From Zygnema cylindricum (lineage: Eukaryota; Streptophyta; Zygnematophyceae; Zygnematales; Zygnemataceae), in the NCBI GenBank assembly GCA_037447655.1, contig JBBHKE010002706.1, positions 310,001 through 374,000 on the forward strand: 64,000 nucleotides of DNA, in the 5' to 3' direction. The notes below the pieces were generated by a model. That model ran no database searches. It worked only from the letters and a program-made list of their open reading frames with translations, and had not been told where the DNA came from. Both the position numbers and the translations under genes were made by a program. Each line of letters starts with the position of its first letter. Position 1 is the stretch's first letter. Positions 11,171-23,534 of the stretch are shown piece after piece.

Positions 11171-11957
11171 TGTTGAATTTTATGGGCCTCACTCATCTTG
11201 CAACAATCTAGCTTCACAAAGCAAAAACTCTCTCACAGGTCACTCAAGAATCTTCCGAAGCCACAAAGAATTCACTCACAAAGTAAAAGCACACTTGCTC
11301 AAATTTTCCTCACAAGAAGAATCACTTTATTATCTCCAAGTTCTCTTTACAAGGCTTCACTTATCTTTGTATCTCAACTCACACAGAGTTACAATGCTTT
11401 CTCACTATAGGGACTCTTACTATCTCTTCAGCTATGGTCACAACCAATTCTCCAATTGTATTGATTTGTCTACTTCTCCTACTTCATATATACTCTTTTC
11501 TACTCTACCCTTCTAGACATTCTAGACATTTCTAGCTCTAACTTATTGACAAGTGTCCTTCTCGTGGCTCTCCACGTCACAAGAACCTACTAGACATGTC
11601 CCCGAAACTCGTGGCTCTCCACGTCACAAGAACCTACTAGACATGTCCCCGAAACTCCAAGGAAACACTTAGGAACCACCTCGGAAAAGTCCATACCGTT
11701 TCCTGTGGAACCTTCTAGAAGCTTCTGCTTTGCACGCCTGTAACCTTTGATCTACATATCCAAATCTTGCTCTCTATAGCTCGTTCGAAAGCACTTTTTC
11801 TGTAGATAAAGATCGTCTGGTCGCGTGCTCGATTTAACCATTTAACAAGAAAGCTATTCCACTTTGCACTTCTGCACTGTGCTTCTCCATTGCGCCACTG
11901 CGCTCTCTCCCTTTAATGCACTATCTTCTGAACTAACTTAGGATTACCTTCTCAACA
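11171..11957 (-). repeat. 5' LTR of A1
   Basis: 787 bp, TG...CA ended, matching 6,391-7,177. Transcription of A1 would start here on the minus strand; a TATATAT box lies near 11,486-11,496. Confidence 0.93.
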
Positions 11958-11962
11958 ATTAA

Positions 11963-12300
11963 CCCAAATGAGTGACACTCTGACCGAATACAACTTCACC
12001 CTTATAAAAGAAAACTTTCTCTGTGCTTAGTACCCCATCAAAATACAAATTTAGAATATGGGTATTTGAACACATCCCCCCATTTTGACTTTCCCTTAGA
12101 AATACTTCCACCTTGGCACGAAAATTTACCCTGACCGACTACACCTCGGTTTAGCTTGGACTCCTCGAAGTGCGCAACAAAAAGAATCACTAAATTTCTC
12201 CACTGAGCAGTTAGTTATCACTGGCCAAAGATGGCCTATAAATACAAAAGGTCACCTGGAGAAAGGCGCCTCAAACACACTAAGTCCCTAATCTCCAATT
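11963..12300 (-). repeat. 5' LTR of B1, outer fragment
   Basis: Continuation of the family B LTR from 6,390, collinear with 2,325-2,664 and the sequence before 1,484. It is cut at 12,300 by the LTR of B2; the remaining roughly 600 bp of U3 is not found in the window. Confidence 0.7.
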
Positions 12301-13294
12301 TGCAATTCTTTGTCCTCCATTGGACAACAAAATTCACGAAGTTTCTAGATAGTTGTTAACTAACCACACTTTCAATGGCAACCACTGCTGCCCAAGCAAA
12401 CAAGCTCACAATTTGATTGCACCACTGTGCAGCCTAGACTCCTTTGAGTTTGTAGAAAAAAAAATCTTTGAAAACGCCAACCACACGATTAGTTATAGGG
12501 TGGCAAAGATGCCAATTTATACAAACTCTCAAAGAGAGAGGACAATCTACCTGATTTTACATAAGTCCTAGTTCCCTCTCAGAACCCCTATCTACTGACT
12601 GTACGAACCAATCAGAACACTCTACAGTACCAAAAAGTACTACTGCCAATGTACTTTTTGTACGGCCACTGTACAACAAGGCCAATAAGCAGACACGTGT
12701 CCACTTTCCAGTCGTCCCTACTTTCCTCCGAATTCTCACGACCGAATGTTATCTCTCCAAGTAGCGCCATGTCATGCCACGTCACAAAATACCAAAGTGA
12801 CCATTTCAGGGTCTCGCCGATGATGTGCGTCGTCACATAGAATTTAGTATCTCATCTCAACCGTTAAAATAAACGTCTTACTAATTTGTTTCATGCGAGA
12901 TCTTATCCGCACTATATTTAACTTGTTCCATGTATCTATGTTTTCATTTCCGTTAATCGGAATTTCTACCGTAACATTGTTTAAATATATGTCAAACCCT
13001 ATATACCCTTGCGAATTTCGACGAGAGACTAGTTAGAGCCAACAGCTACGCCATGCTCTACCGGTCGGAGTTTCGAGTCCTACCAGACTCAACATTTTTG
13101 TTGAGAGTGACTTAGGTCACTCATTGGTGGAGCTGAGGTAGCCATGGCTCCTCTATTCTCTCTCTCTCCTTCAGTGACTACAACAAGTATGGGGGATGGA
13201 GAGAGAAGGTGGAGACAGACTACTTGCGCTTCTCATTCTTTTGTATCTATTTAGAACTAGAAAATACTATTAAAACCTTTAGTTCCTTTCAACA
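12301..13294 (-). repeat. 3' LTR of truncated copia element B2
   Basis: A 994-bp family B LTR from TGCAATTCTTTG to CCTTTCAACA. It abuts the RNase H end of a minus-strand pol at 13,295 through the purine-rich tract (CTCCCC on plus). It contains a tRNA-like stretch around 13,075 (GGTCGGAGTTTCGAGTCC) and the CATGG block at about 13,140. Confidence 0.85.
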
Positions 13295-15088
13295 CTCCCC
13301 TTATTTTCTAGTCTAGTTTTAATTTTTCTTACAACCCGCATATTTTCCTTACAATACTTTAATTTGGGAGAGGGCACAGGATTGGTCATCATGTCATCCA
13401 CCATTTCTTCATTAGGTCTATACATAAGATTCAAAATTTTGTTCTCAACTTTTTCTTTTATGAAGCTCAATCTAATGTCCATATGTTAAGCTTTGAAATG
13501 ATGTTTTGGATTGGTTGCAATTGCAATTGCAGCTTGATTACCACAAAAGACTTCATGCACTCCCTCTTTTATATACCCCAATTCATGCAACAACGATTTC
13601 ACCCACATCAACTCTTTCACAGCAGAACAATAGGCCATATACTCAGCCTCTATAGTAGACTAAGCAACCACCTTTTGTTGCTTACTGCTCCAACAGCAAG
13701 CACCTTCCCCCACATACAACACATACCCAGAAGTGCATCTTCTCATGGGTGCATCCCCATAACTGGCATCACTACAAGTAGTGATATCAGTGTGCTCCCC
13801 TTCCAAATGCAACAATAACTCTCTGGTTCCTACCAGATATCTCATGACTCTGTTGGCTGCCTCTTAGTTTCTCTTTCTACGATCAGTAAGACTCTTAGTG
13901 AGTACTCCAACTGCAGCCGTTATGTCTGGCCTGGTACAAGTCATAAAGTATATTAGACTTCCTGCAACGCGTCTATAAGGGATAGACTTCTTAAACTCTC
14001 TCTCCTCTGGACTCATCTGATCATCTAAGATTATCAATCCTCATTCGACACTCCCTTCACTTACTTTTTTCAAGTCTATGGGAGTGGTACAACTGTTTGC
14101 TTTCTCCATCTGGATTTTCTCAACCATATTTCCTATTGCTTCTTTTTGAGTGAGTCTAATGATCCTTTACCTCTTATTTCTTTCCTCTTGAATTCCCAAA
14201 ATATATCTTGCCTACCCTAAGTCCTTTATATCAAATCTGCTTCTAAGATTTTTATTCAACTTATTGATCTTTTCCAAAGACTTACATAACACCAATAGAT
14301 CATCCACATAAATTGCAATAAATATCACACAATCCTCATCTTCAAACATATAGATTGAATGGTTAGAGTTGATCCGGATACATCCTAGACCAGTAACAAA
14401 ATCATCTAGTTTCTTATTCTACTGTCAGGGAGCCTCCATAAGTCCATTTAAGGACTTAATGAGCCTGCAGACTTTGCTCTCTTCCCCATTCTCCACAAAC
14501 CCCTCCGATTGCCTCATGAAGAATTCTTCCTCTAACTCACCATTGAGGAAGGCGGTCATAATGTCAATCTGATGTATTTTCATGTTTTCTGTTGCTGCTA
14601 GACTGAGGAGAATCCTTACTAATGGGAACCAAAAAACTGCAGCAAAAGTCTCCTCATAGTCAATCCCCTCTTTTTGGGTGAACCCCTTTGCTACCAAACG
14701 AGCCTTATATCTTTCAATGGTAATATCTGGGTTCACTTTTAGTTTGAATACCCATTTACAACCAATAGGTTTTCTTTTTGGAGGAAAATTTGCAGACTCC
14801 CAAGTATTTGCTTCCATGATACAAGCCATCTCATCATTTATGTCTCTAATCCGTCTGTCCTTTTTTGGGTTGTTCACTTCCTCCAAGTATGTCTTAGGCT
14901 CATCAGGATGACACAACTTAGTTACCTTACGAGCAGCTTGTTTCTCTTGTATCCTTTTGCTGCTCCTTCCTCTCTCAAACTCTGATGCTGGAATTGAAGG
15001 ATGTCTTGGGTTTCTCCTTATAGTCTCATCGTCTCCCCTATCCATGGAAGTGGGGTCCGGTTCCTCCACTTGTATCTCCGTCATCACT
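13295..15088 (-). pseudogene. Copia pol fragment of B2 (RT and RNase H), broken
   Basis: Minus-strand reading gives the IN-RT linker and the first half of RT at 14,425-15,102 (GCKWVFKLK, ARLVAKGFTQKEGIDYEETF, QIDIMTAFLNGELEEEFF), the thumb and connection region in several frames, and RNase H at 13,279-13,845 (TCSDASYGDAP, TSGYVLYVGEGACCWSSK). Stop codons break it at several places. Gag, protease and integrase are missing because the element is cut at about 15,088, where plus-strand family G sequence begins. The join falls in a short shared sequence, TTCAAAACTAAGCAC. Confidence 0.85.
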
Positions 15089-15258
15089 TCAAAACTAAGC
15101 ACATGGATGTAAGATTACACTTTGTAAGAGAAAAAGTGTTCTCTAGAGTGATTAATTTATGTTATTTGCCAGATGCAAAACTGATTGCTGATATGCTCAC
15201 TAAAGCTCTCCCTGCTCGTAAGCTGAAGTATTGTAGGGACGGAGTGGGATTAAGGTAA
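15085..15258 (+). pseudogene. RNase H tail of copia family G element (G1)
   Basis: Plus-strand frame reading HHFKTKHMDVRLHFVREKV and LPDAKLIADMLTKALPARKL, ending in a stop at 15,258. This is the conserved C-terminal end of copia RNase H. Everything upstream is missing, the left boundary being the junction with B2. Confidence 0.85.
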
Positions 15259-16135
15259 TAGTTAAATTGCTCCAGTACTATACTGCCACTCTGCGATAAG
15301 TCCACCATTGAGATGTAGTGGGACTGGATGACTTGCTAATTGCTATATTGCTATGCTGCGATACTGCGCTAGTTTATCACCGCAGCAGCGCCGGTATATA
15401 AAGTCTAAAGCTTTAAAGGATTGTTGTCTTTTTGGAAAGCTGTCAGTCTCAGAGCAACGCAGCTGCTATACAGACAGAGCAGCGCAACAGCAGAGCAGCG
15501 CAGCAGCAGAGCATCGCAGCAGTGAGGCTGCAACACAAACAGGACAACGCAACCACGATTATATTTGATATGGTCTGTACGGACAACGCAGTGTCTGATA
15601 TTCTTAATGTGATTCTTTACAGGATAGAGCAACTGCAATAGATATGATTCTAGTCAACTTAGTGGGTAACTCAATGGTAACTTAGTGGGTAACTCAGTGG
15701 TAGCTTAGTGATAGCTCAGTGGTAGCTTAGTGATAGCTCAGTGGTAGCTTGACAGATTAGTGGTAGCTTGGTGGTTTGACGTACCTTTGAAGTACACTGG
15801 TGTTGCCACTTCAACACAAGTATAAGACTTAAGACTCAGAACATATTATGTATCCAGACTTCCAAGCAGTAAACTAAAGACAATTTTTGGGAAACTTCTG
15901 AGTATTATATCTTGAGTGTTGTCCGGTCAATTGTGCTAAAACTTTAGGAGTTCTCAGTGTTAATGCTACTCTATATTCTGATAGAGTTTTGTGAGGTTTG
16001 GATGCTTGTATAAGATTTGGTGAGCACTTGAAAATAGCTGTTTGATAGAATTCTTGATAGCTTCTGAGAGTGTATCATGTCTACTTCTACCACTACTACT
16101 GCTCCTCCACCTGCACCGGTGGTCGTAGAACAACA
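15259..16135 (+). repeat. 3' untranslated part and LTR of G1
   Basis: This stretch follows the pol stop and ends GTAGAACAACA at 16,135, matching the end of the G2 LTR at 35,017. Similarity to 34,740-35,017 is clear from about 15,840 on. It contains a CAG/CAGCG-rich stretch (about 15,470-15,545) and an 11-bp tandem array (15,655-15,775). The last 58 bp, from ATG at 16,078, code for a Thr/Pro-rich start (MSTSTTTTAPPPAPVVV). The LTR start was not found. Confidence 0.6.
15655..15775 (+). repeat. 11-bp tandem array (AGTGGTAGCTT / AGTGATAGCTC)
   Basis: About ten 11-bp units, alternating AGTGGTAGCTT and AGTGATAGCTC in the most regular part, so a 22-bp higher-order period. It sits inside the G1 LTR region, where enhancer-like repeats of this kind are common. 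Confidence 0.85.
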
Positions 16136-16308
16136 CTATAAAGGTGTCAGAGTTGCACACTTTGGCAGTTTGGAGGCGTGGCATGATTTGGCGCCAAGTG
16201 GCTAGATGATATTGGGACGCGGAAATCCCAGGGAGCATAAGGATGAATCGTATGGGGACAGGCGCCCATTCAATGGGCTTGCCGTACACATGCGTACAGA
16301 AAGTTTAT
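16136..16308 (+). repeat. 5' LTR of old element B4, left fragment
   Basis: Family B LTR sequence in plus orientation (collinear with 3,140-3,300). It continues at 24,566 after removal of B3. The U3 part to its left is missing, replaced by G1. Confidence 0.65.
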
Positions 16309-17338
16309 TGCAATAGTTTTTCCTCCATTGGACTACAGAATTTAGGAAGCCTCTAGATAGTATTTAACTAACCCACTTGAAGCCACAACCACTGCTGCCC
16401 AAAAAGGCAAACTGTCAATTTGACTGCACCTCTGTGTAGCTTGGACTCCCCTAAGTCCGTAGCAAAAAAATTACTAAAAACGACCAACCAGCCGATAAGT
16501 TATGAGGCAGTAAAAATGCCAATTTGTACAAACTCTCAAAGGGAGAGGTGACTACCTACCAAAAATTTCTAAGTCCTGATTCCCTCTAATAACTTCTATC
16601 TACTAAAGTACGGACCAATCATATTACTGTACCGTACCAAAAAGTACTACTGCCGGTGTACCTTTTGTATGGCATATGTACGACAAGGTTATTAAGCGGA
16701 CGCGTGTCTGCTTTTTACTCGTCCGTCTATTCCTCGGAATTCCTATGACCGAATGTCATCTCTCCACGTGGCTCCAGGTCATGCCACGTCACAAAACGCC
16801 AAGGTGACCACTCCGGGATTTTGGCGATGATGTGCGCCGTCGGATTCGTAATGAGACGCAATTGTAGCCATTATAAATACTTGCGTGATATTTGTTTTGT
16901 TGCCAAAAACATGCGTGGTATTCGTTTTGAAATGATGTCGTACTTCGTACTTTAATAAAACTGTATCTATGCACGCCGCATCCAGTTTTAGTTAAATGAA
17001 TTTGTTCCTTACTCAATGTATATATATCTGTCACATACTATAGCATTTAGCATTGGTCTTAGTCTAATAGGATAGAGTTGACCAATGTCGGTTAGTCTGA
17101 CGACTGGTAGGTCTCCGGATCAAATTCCGGGTCCGTTATATATATTTTTAGAGTAACCTACTAAATATAACTCTCTATTGGACTAGGCAGCCATGGATCA
17201 ACCACCCTCTCTATCCTTCAGTGACTACAACAAGTATGGGGGCTAGAGAGAGGAGGTGGAGGCAGGCTGTCTGTCCTTTTTCGTTTTTCTAACATATTTA
17301 AACGTAGAAAATACTATAGAAATATATCAATTTCAACA
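16309..17338 (-). repeat. 3' LTR of B3
   Basis: 1,030 bp from TGCAATAG to TTTCAACA, closely similar along its length to 23,539-24,565. Purine-rich tract follows at 17,339-17,352. Confidence 0.88.
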
Positions 17339-18931
17339 CTCCCCTTATTTTGTCGTCTAATTTTAATTTTTCTTTCAACCCGCATTTTTCCCGACACTAT
17401 TTGAATTAAGGAGAGGGCACTGGTTTGGTCATCATGTCAGCCACCATTTCTTCATCAGGTCTATACACAAGATTTAAAATTATATTTTCAACTTTTTCTC
17501 TTACGAAGCTTAATCTTATATCCATATGTTTTGCTTTGAAATGGTGTTTTGGATTGGCTGCGATTGCAATTGCAATTTGATTATCGCAAAAGATTTCATG
17601 CACCCCCTCCTTCATATATCCCAGTTCGTGCAATAATGATTTCACCCACATTAGTTCTTTTACAGCAGAACAAGACGCCATATACTCAGCCTCCATAGTA
17701 GACTGAGCAACCACTTTTTGTTGCTTAGTTCCAACTGTAAGCACCTTCCCCCACATACAAAACATATCCAGAAGTACATCTTCTCATAGGTGCATCCCCA
17801 TAACTGGCATCACTCCAAGTGGTGATATCAGTGTGCTCCCCTCCCAAATGCAACCATAATTCTCTGGTTCCAACCAGATATCTCATGACTCTCTTAGCTG
17901 CCTCCCAGTCTCTCTTTTAAGGATCATTAAGACTCCTACTGAGTACTTCAACTGCTGCCGCTATGTCCGGCCTGGTATAGTTCATAAAGAAGATTAAACT
18001 TCCTACGACCTATCTATAAGTGATAGACTTCATAAACTCTCTCTCCTCTGGACTCATCTGATCGTCTAAGATCATCACACCTCCTTCTACACTCCCATCA
18101 CTTACTTTTTTCAAGTCCATGGGAGTAGTACAACTGTTAGCATTTTCCATCTGGAATTTCTCAAGCATATTTCCTATTGCTTCTTTCTGAGTAAGTCTGA
18201 TGATCTTCTTCCCCCTATCTCTCTCCGTTTGGATCCCCAAAATATATTTTCCCTCCCCTAAATCCTTCATATCAAATCTGCCCCTAAGATCTTTCTTTAG
18301 CCCATTGAAATTCTCCAAAGACGTACTTAACACAAGCAGATCATCCACATAAATTGCAATAAAAATGACACCATTCTAATCTTCAAACATATAGATTGAA
18401 TAGTCAGAGTTGATACGGATATATCAGAGATTGGTGAGAAACTCATCTAGTTTCTTATTCCACTGTCGGGGAGCCTACTTTAGTCTATATAAGGATTTTA
18501 TGAGCCTGCAGACTTTGCTCTCTTTTCCATCTTCCACGAACCCCTCAGGTTGCCTCATGAAAATTTCTTCTTCTAACTCACCATTAAGAAAAGCTATCTT
18601 AATGTCCATCTGATGGATTTCCATGTCTTGCGCTGCTGCCAGACTGAGGAGAATCCTTACTGAGGGGAACCGAACAACTCGAGCAAAGGTCTCCTCATAG
18701 TCAATTCCCTCCTTTTGGGTGAACCCTTTCGCTACCAATCGGGCCTTATATCTCTCAATGGTATTATCTGGGTTCAGTTTTAGTTTAAATACCCATTTAC
18801 ACCCAATAGGTTTTTTGTCTGGAGGACAATCCGCTAATTCCCAAGTATTTGCTTCCATGATAGAAGCCATCTTATCATTTATGGCTCTAATCCATCTTTC
18901 TTTCTCAGGACTATTCACTGCCTCCGAGTAA
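17339..18931 (-). pseudogene. Second RT-RNase H segment inside B3
   Basis: Minus-strand pieces at 18,475-18,918 (RT start, SPEKERWIRAINDKMASIMEA to QPEGFVEDGKESKV), 18,010-18,348 (DDLLVLSTSLENF, MKDLGEGKYILGIQ) and 17,406-17,765 (RNase H, STMEAEYMA, KAKHMDIRLSFVRE). Stops separate them. The segment begins abruptly at the RT N-terminal edge at 18,931, next to the partial LTR. Confidence 0.88.
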
Positions 18932-19199
18932 CAGACTAACGGCTACGCCGCGCTCTATCGGTCGGGGGTTCGAGTCCTGCCGGACTCAACCTTTTTGTTG
19001 AGAGTGACTTAAGTCACTCTTTAGTCCTTCCTATGGAGCTGAGGCAGCCATGGCTCCATCGCTCTCTCTCTCTCCTTCAGTGACTACAACAAAAATGGGG
19101 GAAAGAGAGAAAAGATGGAGGCAGGCTGCCATCATTTCTTATATATGTTTCCGCTAATTTATTTTAAACTAGAAAATACAAAAACTACTTATTTCAACA
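18932..19199 (-). repeat. Partial family B LTR inside B3
   Basis: 268 bp of U3 ending TTTCAACA at 19,199, next to the pol 3' end and its purine tract. It holds a tRNA-like 3' half (GGTCGGGGGTTCGAGTCC at about 18,959), a perfect 20-base palindrome AGAGTGACTTAAGTCACTCT (about 19,001) and the CATGG block (about 19,050). Confidence 0.82.
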
Positions 19200-19212
19200 C
19201 TCCCCTTATTTT

Positions 19213-22200
19213 CTAGTCTATTTTTAATTTTTCTTTTAATCCACATTTTTCCCTGCAGTATTTTAATTTCGGCGAGGGTACAGGTTTGGTCATCATGTCC
19301 GCTACCATTTCCTCATCAGATCTATATACAAGATTCACTATTTTATTCTCAACTTTTTCTCTTACAAAACTTAATCTTATGTCCATATGTTTAGCCTTAA
19401 AATGATGTTTTGGATTTGCTGCAATTGCTATGGCCGCTTGATTATCACAAAACACTTCATGCACTCCCTCCTTCATATACCCAAGTTCTTGCAGCAAGGA
19501 CTTGACCCACATCAACTCTTTCACAGCAGAACAAGAGGCCATGTACTCAGCCTCCATGGTGGACTGTGCAACCACCTTTTGTTGCTTACTGCTCCAACAG
19601 CATGCACCTTCCCCAACATACAACACATACCCAGAAGTGCATCGTCTCATAGGTGCGTCCCCATAACTGGCATCACTCCAAGTAGTGATGTCAGTGTGCT
19701 CCCCTCCCAAATGCAACCATAACTCTCTGGTTCCAACCAGATATCTCATGACTCTCTTGGCTGCCTCCCAATCCCTCTTCCTAGGATCATTCAGACTCCT
19801 ACTGAGTACTCCAACTGCTGCCGCTATGTCCGGCCTGGTACAATTCATAAAATAGATTAAACTTCCTACGACCTGTCTATAAGGGATAGTCTTCATAAAC
19901 TCTCTCTCTTCAATACTCATTTGATCATCTAAGATAATTACTCCTCCTTCTACACTCCCATCACTTACTTTTTTCAAGTCCATGGGAGTGGTACAACTGT
20001 TAGCATTTTCCACTGGAATTTCTCAAGCATATTACCTATTGCTTCTTTCTGAGTAAGTCTGATAATCTTCTTCCCCCTATCTCTCTCCATCTGAATCCCC
20101 AAAATATATTTTGCCTCCCCTAAATCCTTCATATCAAATCTGCTTCTAAGATCTGTTTTTAACTTATTTATCTTTTCCAAGGATTTACTCAACACAAGCA
20201 GATCATCCACATAAATTGCAATAAAAATGACACCATTCTCATCTTCAAACATATAGATAGAATGGTCAGAGCTGATTCGGATGTATCCCAGATCGGTGAG
20301 AAACTCATCTAGTTTCTTATTCCACTGTCGGGGAGCCTGTTTCAGTCCATATAAGGACTTTATGAGCCTGCACACTTTGCTCTCTTCTCCTTCTTCCACA
20401 AACCCCTCGGGTTGCCTCATAAAAATTTCTTCCTCTAACTCACCATTAAGAAAAGCAGTCTTAATATCCATCTGGTGAATTTCCATGTCTTCCGCTGCGG
20501 CCAGACTGAGGAGAATCCTTACCGATGGGAACCGAACAACTGGAGCAAAGGTCTCCTCGTAGTCAATCCCCTCAATTTGGGTGAACCCCTTTGCTACCAA
20601 TCGAGCCTTATACCTCTCAATTGTATTATCTGGGTTCAGTTTTAGTTTAAATACCCATTTACATCCAATATGTTTTCTGTCTGGAGGGCAATCCGCTAGT
20701 TCCCAAGTATTTGCTTCCATGATAGAAGCCATCTCATCATTTATGGCTCTAATCCATCTTTCTTTCTCTGGACTATTCACTGCCTCTAAGTAAGACTGAG
20801 GCTCATCTGGGTGAGATAACTCAGTTACCTTATGAGCAGCTTGTTTTTCCTGTATCCTTTTGCTGCTCCTCGTTCCTCCCTCAAACTTCGAAGATGGAAT
20901 GGATGGAAGTCTTGGATTTCTTCTCACTGTCTCATCGGCTCCCCTGTCCATGGAAGCCGGTTTTTGTCCCGCTTCTTCTATCTCCTCGAAGTCCATATGA
21001 GTATGTAAGGTTTCCGGTGAGTCTCTTCCATCTTGGATCTCCCCTGAATCTGCAATCACGGTTTCACTCATGTCCCTTTCGGGAACGATCGAGTTCTCCT
21101 CACTTTCGGACTCAAATCTGATTCTTATCTTCTTTGTATATTTGAAGGGGTCATATGACTTCCCTTCATCCATGACAACTAAGTGTTTGACCAGAATGAT
21201 ATCTTTCTTTGCTAAGTCATAGACTCTATATCCCTTAACATCCTCATCATATCTCACAAAGTATCCACGTATTCCCTTAGCATCTAGTTTCCTGTTTTTC
21301 CTATCCGTGTCAAGATTGTACACTTGGCTACCGAATACTTTAAGGTTTGAGATATCTGGTTTCCTCCTAACCCATCTCTCATAAGGTGTCACTCCCTTTA
21401 CAGCTAAGGTAAGGACTCTATTCTTAATGTAGTTGGCACAGTTTATTACTTCTACCCAAAATCTCTTTCCTATTTTCTTGTCGGCCAACATACTGCATAC
21501 ACTCTCTCCTATAGTTCGATTCAACCTCTCAGCTACCCCATTTTGTTCCGGGTTATATGGTACAGTTTTTTTGGTGCTGCACTCCCTCATCTCTCAGATA
21601 TTTCTCAAACTGGTTAGAGGTATATTCTTCCCCATTATCACTCCTTATCCTCTTACTGGGGGTTTCATGCAACTTTTCACTCTAGGCTTTATATTCTTTG
21701 AAGTAAGTTGATGCTTCAGACTTTGTTTTCAAAAAGTACACTCTAGAGTACCTAGACCTGTCATCGTTTATTGTCATCATAAATCTCTTTCCTCCAACCG
21801 AATGTACTTTTCTAGGTCCCCAAATATCTGTGTGGACCAAATCTAACACTTTCTCACCTCTATATGTGGCGGCATTGGGAAAGGGAAGTGTGTGAGCCTT
21901 ACGTTGAGCACAGCCACTACAATCATCCATCATTTAATTATCCCCAAAATGCATGCCTTCTACTACCCCTAGCTTTTTCATTTCCCTCAACCTATCAAAA
22001 TGTACATATCCCAACCGCTTATGCTAATCATCATCTTAGGAACACCGACATAATAAGCATTATTCTTTTCATTACTCAGGTTGAGCCTAAACATTCTTTG
22101 GCTACCCTTATCTACCATGAAGTAAACTTTATCCCCATACTTAGCTGTAAAGACTCCCTTTCGAGTGAAGGTATCAAACTCTTTGTCATCTGACACAGAC

Positions 22201-23534
22201 GTAGAGACAAGATTTTTACTTAGTTGAGGAATGTAGAGTACATCTGAGAATGTAAGTATAGAAGTCTTACCCTCCACTAAGACTTTCATCTACTGATCCC
22301 ACTAGATCTGTAGTAACTACTCTCTCATCCCCATATTCTATCTCTACAGTAAGGATTTTCTTAACTTAGTGAAGAGTTCTTTATCACGACACATATGCAT
22401 GGATGCATCTGAGTCGATAATCAATCCTTCCTGTGGAGCTTCCCGAATTGCTCCAAGGGCACACTTTTGTCTCCGAGGGATCTCCTTCTCCTCCAGACTC
22501 TTGTCAAGAAGAAGCTCCCCATCCTCCTCAGAGGACTCATTCTCGGTTTCTCCTGTCACTTTTGTAACCACAAGTGCCTTTTTCTTCCCTCCGGAAGAAC
22601 CCCCTCCACGGTTCTCTTGAAGCCTCAGCTTTGATAGCTTAACACAATCTGCGATGAAGTGTCCCGACTTTTTGCAAAAATGACAAAGACACTTTTGGGG
22701 CCTCGCTCCTCCAAGATGATCCCTTTCCCCTTTGTACGGTTTCTTTGGATCCTTCCCCCATCGGTCACCTCCTTCTGCTAGAGCTTGAATGCTCTTTCCT
22801 CCTCTCCTAATCTCCATTTTGTTTTCCTGCACAAGTATCATCTTGACCACCGTGTTCCATTTCCATGAACTATCAGGCATTTCCTGTACTCGATACACTA
22901 TGTTCTCGAACTCATCTGGTAACTTCATGATATGAGTGTTAACTTTCATTTTCATTGTACTTGTCCACCCGGCACTTTCCATCTCCATATACAAACAAGA
23001 AAGATCATTACAGTAATCTAACATCTTTCCTCCTTTGTAAGTGTAACTCACTAGCTTTTGCTCTGCCAACTAGGGCTCCTGAATAGTTCGAACTCTATAA
23101 ATCTCCACCAAACTCACCCACAACTCCTCGGCGTTGAAAATGTGAAGATGAGGAGTGGCCAAAGCTTGAGTTAGATGCATGAGAATGAAGTTATTGGCAG
23201 CCATGTTTGCATCCTCCCACATTGGAGTATCGTTCTCTGTGGTCTTAACGGTCGCCACTCCTAGTACTGTGGCAATAGGAGTAAGGGGTGTCTCCTTCCC
23301 TTTCCCCTTTTCCGACACACTGCTATTCCTATCATCTGCCTCTTCTGCTGAGGCTGCCGTTGCTACAAGAAACCTTACTCCTCCAAATCTTGGTGGAGTT
23401 CCCGAAGGTGGACGTTTCATTTATCCACTGACGATACCCCAGTATCGTTTTTCACACAAAGCTCCCATTATCATTGCTTCCCAATAAATGAACCCAGATC
23501 CATTGAAGGTGGGCACCCTAGAGGGTGAGCCCAT
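19213..23534 (-). pseudogene. Near-complete copia gag-pol of B3, broken
   Basis: Starting at ATG 23,534 (MGSPSRVPTFNG, within the primer site), gag covers 22,344-23,535 and includes a zinc knuckle CHFCKKSGHFIADC (near 22,680) and the protease-like SDASMHMC (near 22,390). Pre-integrase and integrase are at 21,430-22,290 (VHTDIWGPRK, NGVAERLNRTI); RT at 19,974-21,000 (YVDDLLVLSK); RNase H at 19,213-19,900 (SDASYGDAP, STMEAEYMA). Breaks include a stop near 23,420 in gag, several stops between 21,590 and 22,340, and a single missing base near 20,010 where the parallel copy at 18,148 has one more T. The second half is only lightly damaged. Confidence 0.9.

Larger units (their letters stand above)
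6391..11957 (-). mobile_element. Complete Ty1/copia retrotransposon A1, TSD ATTAA
   Basis: This 5,567-bp element has two 787-bp LTRs (6,391-7,177 and 11,171-11,957), both starting TGTTGAA and ending CTCAACA. It is flanked by ATTAA at 6,386-6,390 and 11,958-11,962. The LTRs differ by only about a dozen substitutions that I can see, indicating recent insertion. It encodes one uninterrupted gag-pol frame on the minus strand. The primer site TGGTATCGGAGC (minus strand, 11,159-11,170) differs at one base from the complement of the initiator tRNA-Met 3' end. The polypurine tract AAGAGGGGG lies at 7,178-7,186. It is inserted in the 5' LTR of B1. All features needed for mobility appear present. Confidence 0.95.

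Noticed and set aside
15655-15775. Regular short repeats considered as a CRISPR-like array
   Set aside because: Eleven-bp head-to-tail units with no unique spacers, inside an LTR of a plant element.
18932-18995. Possible tRNA gene (GGGGGTTCGAGTCCTGCC)
   Set aside because: Only a 3'-half resemblance is present. The 5' acceptor strand and a proper A box are missing, and the motif recurs inside several LTRs.
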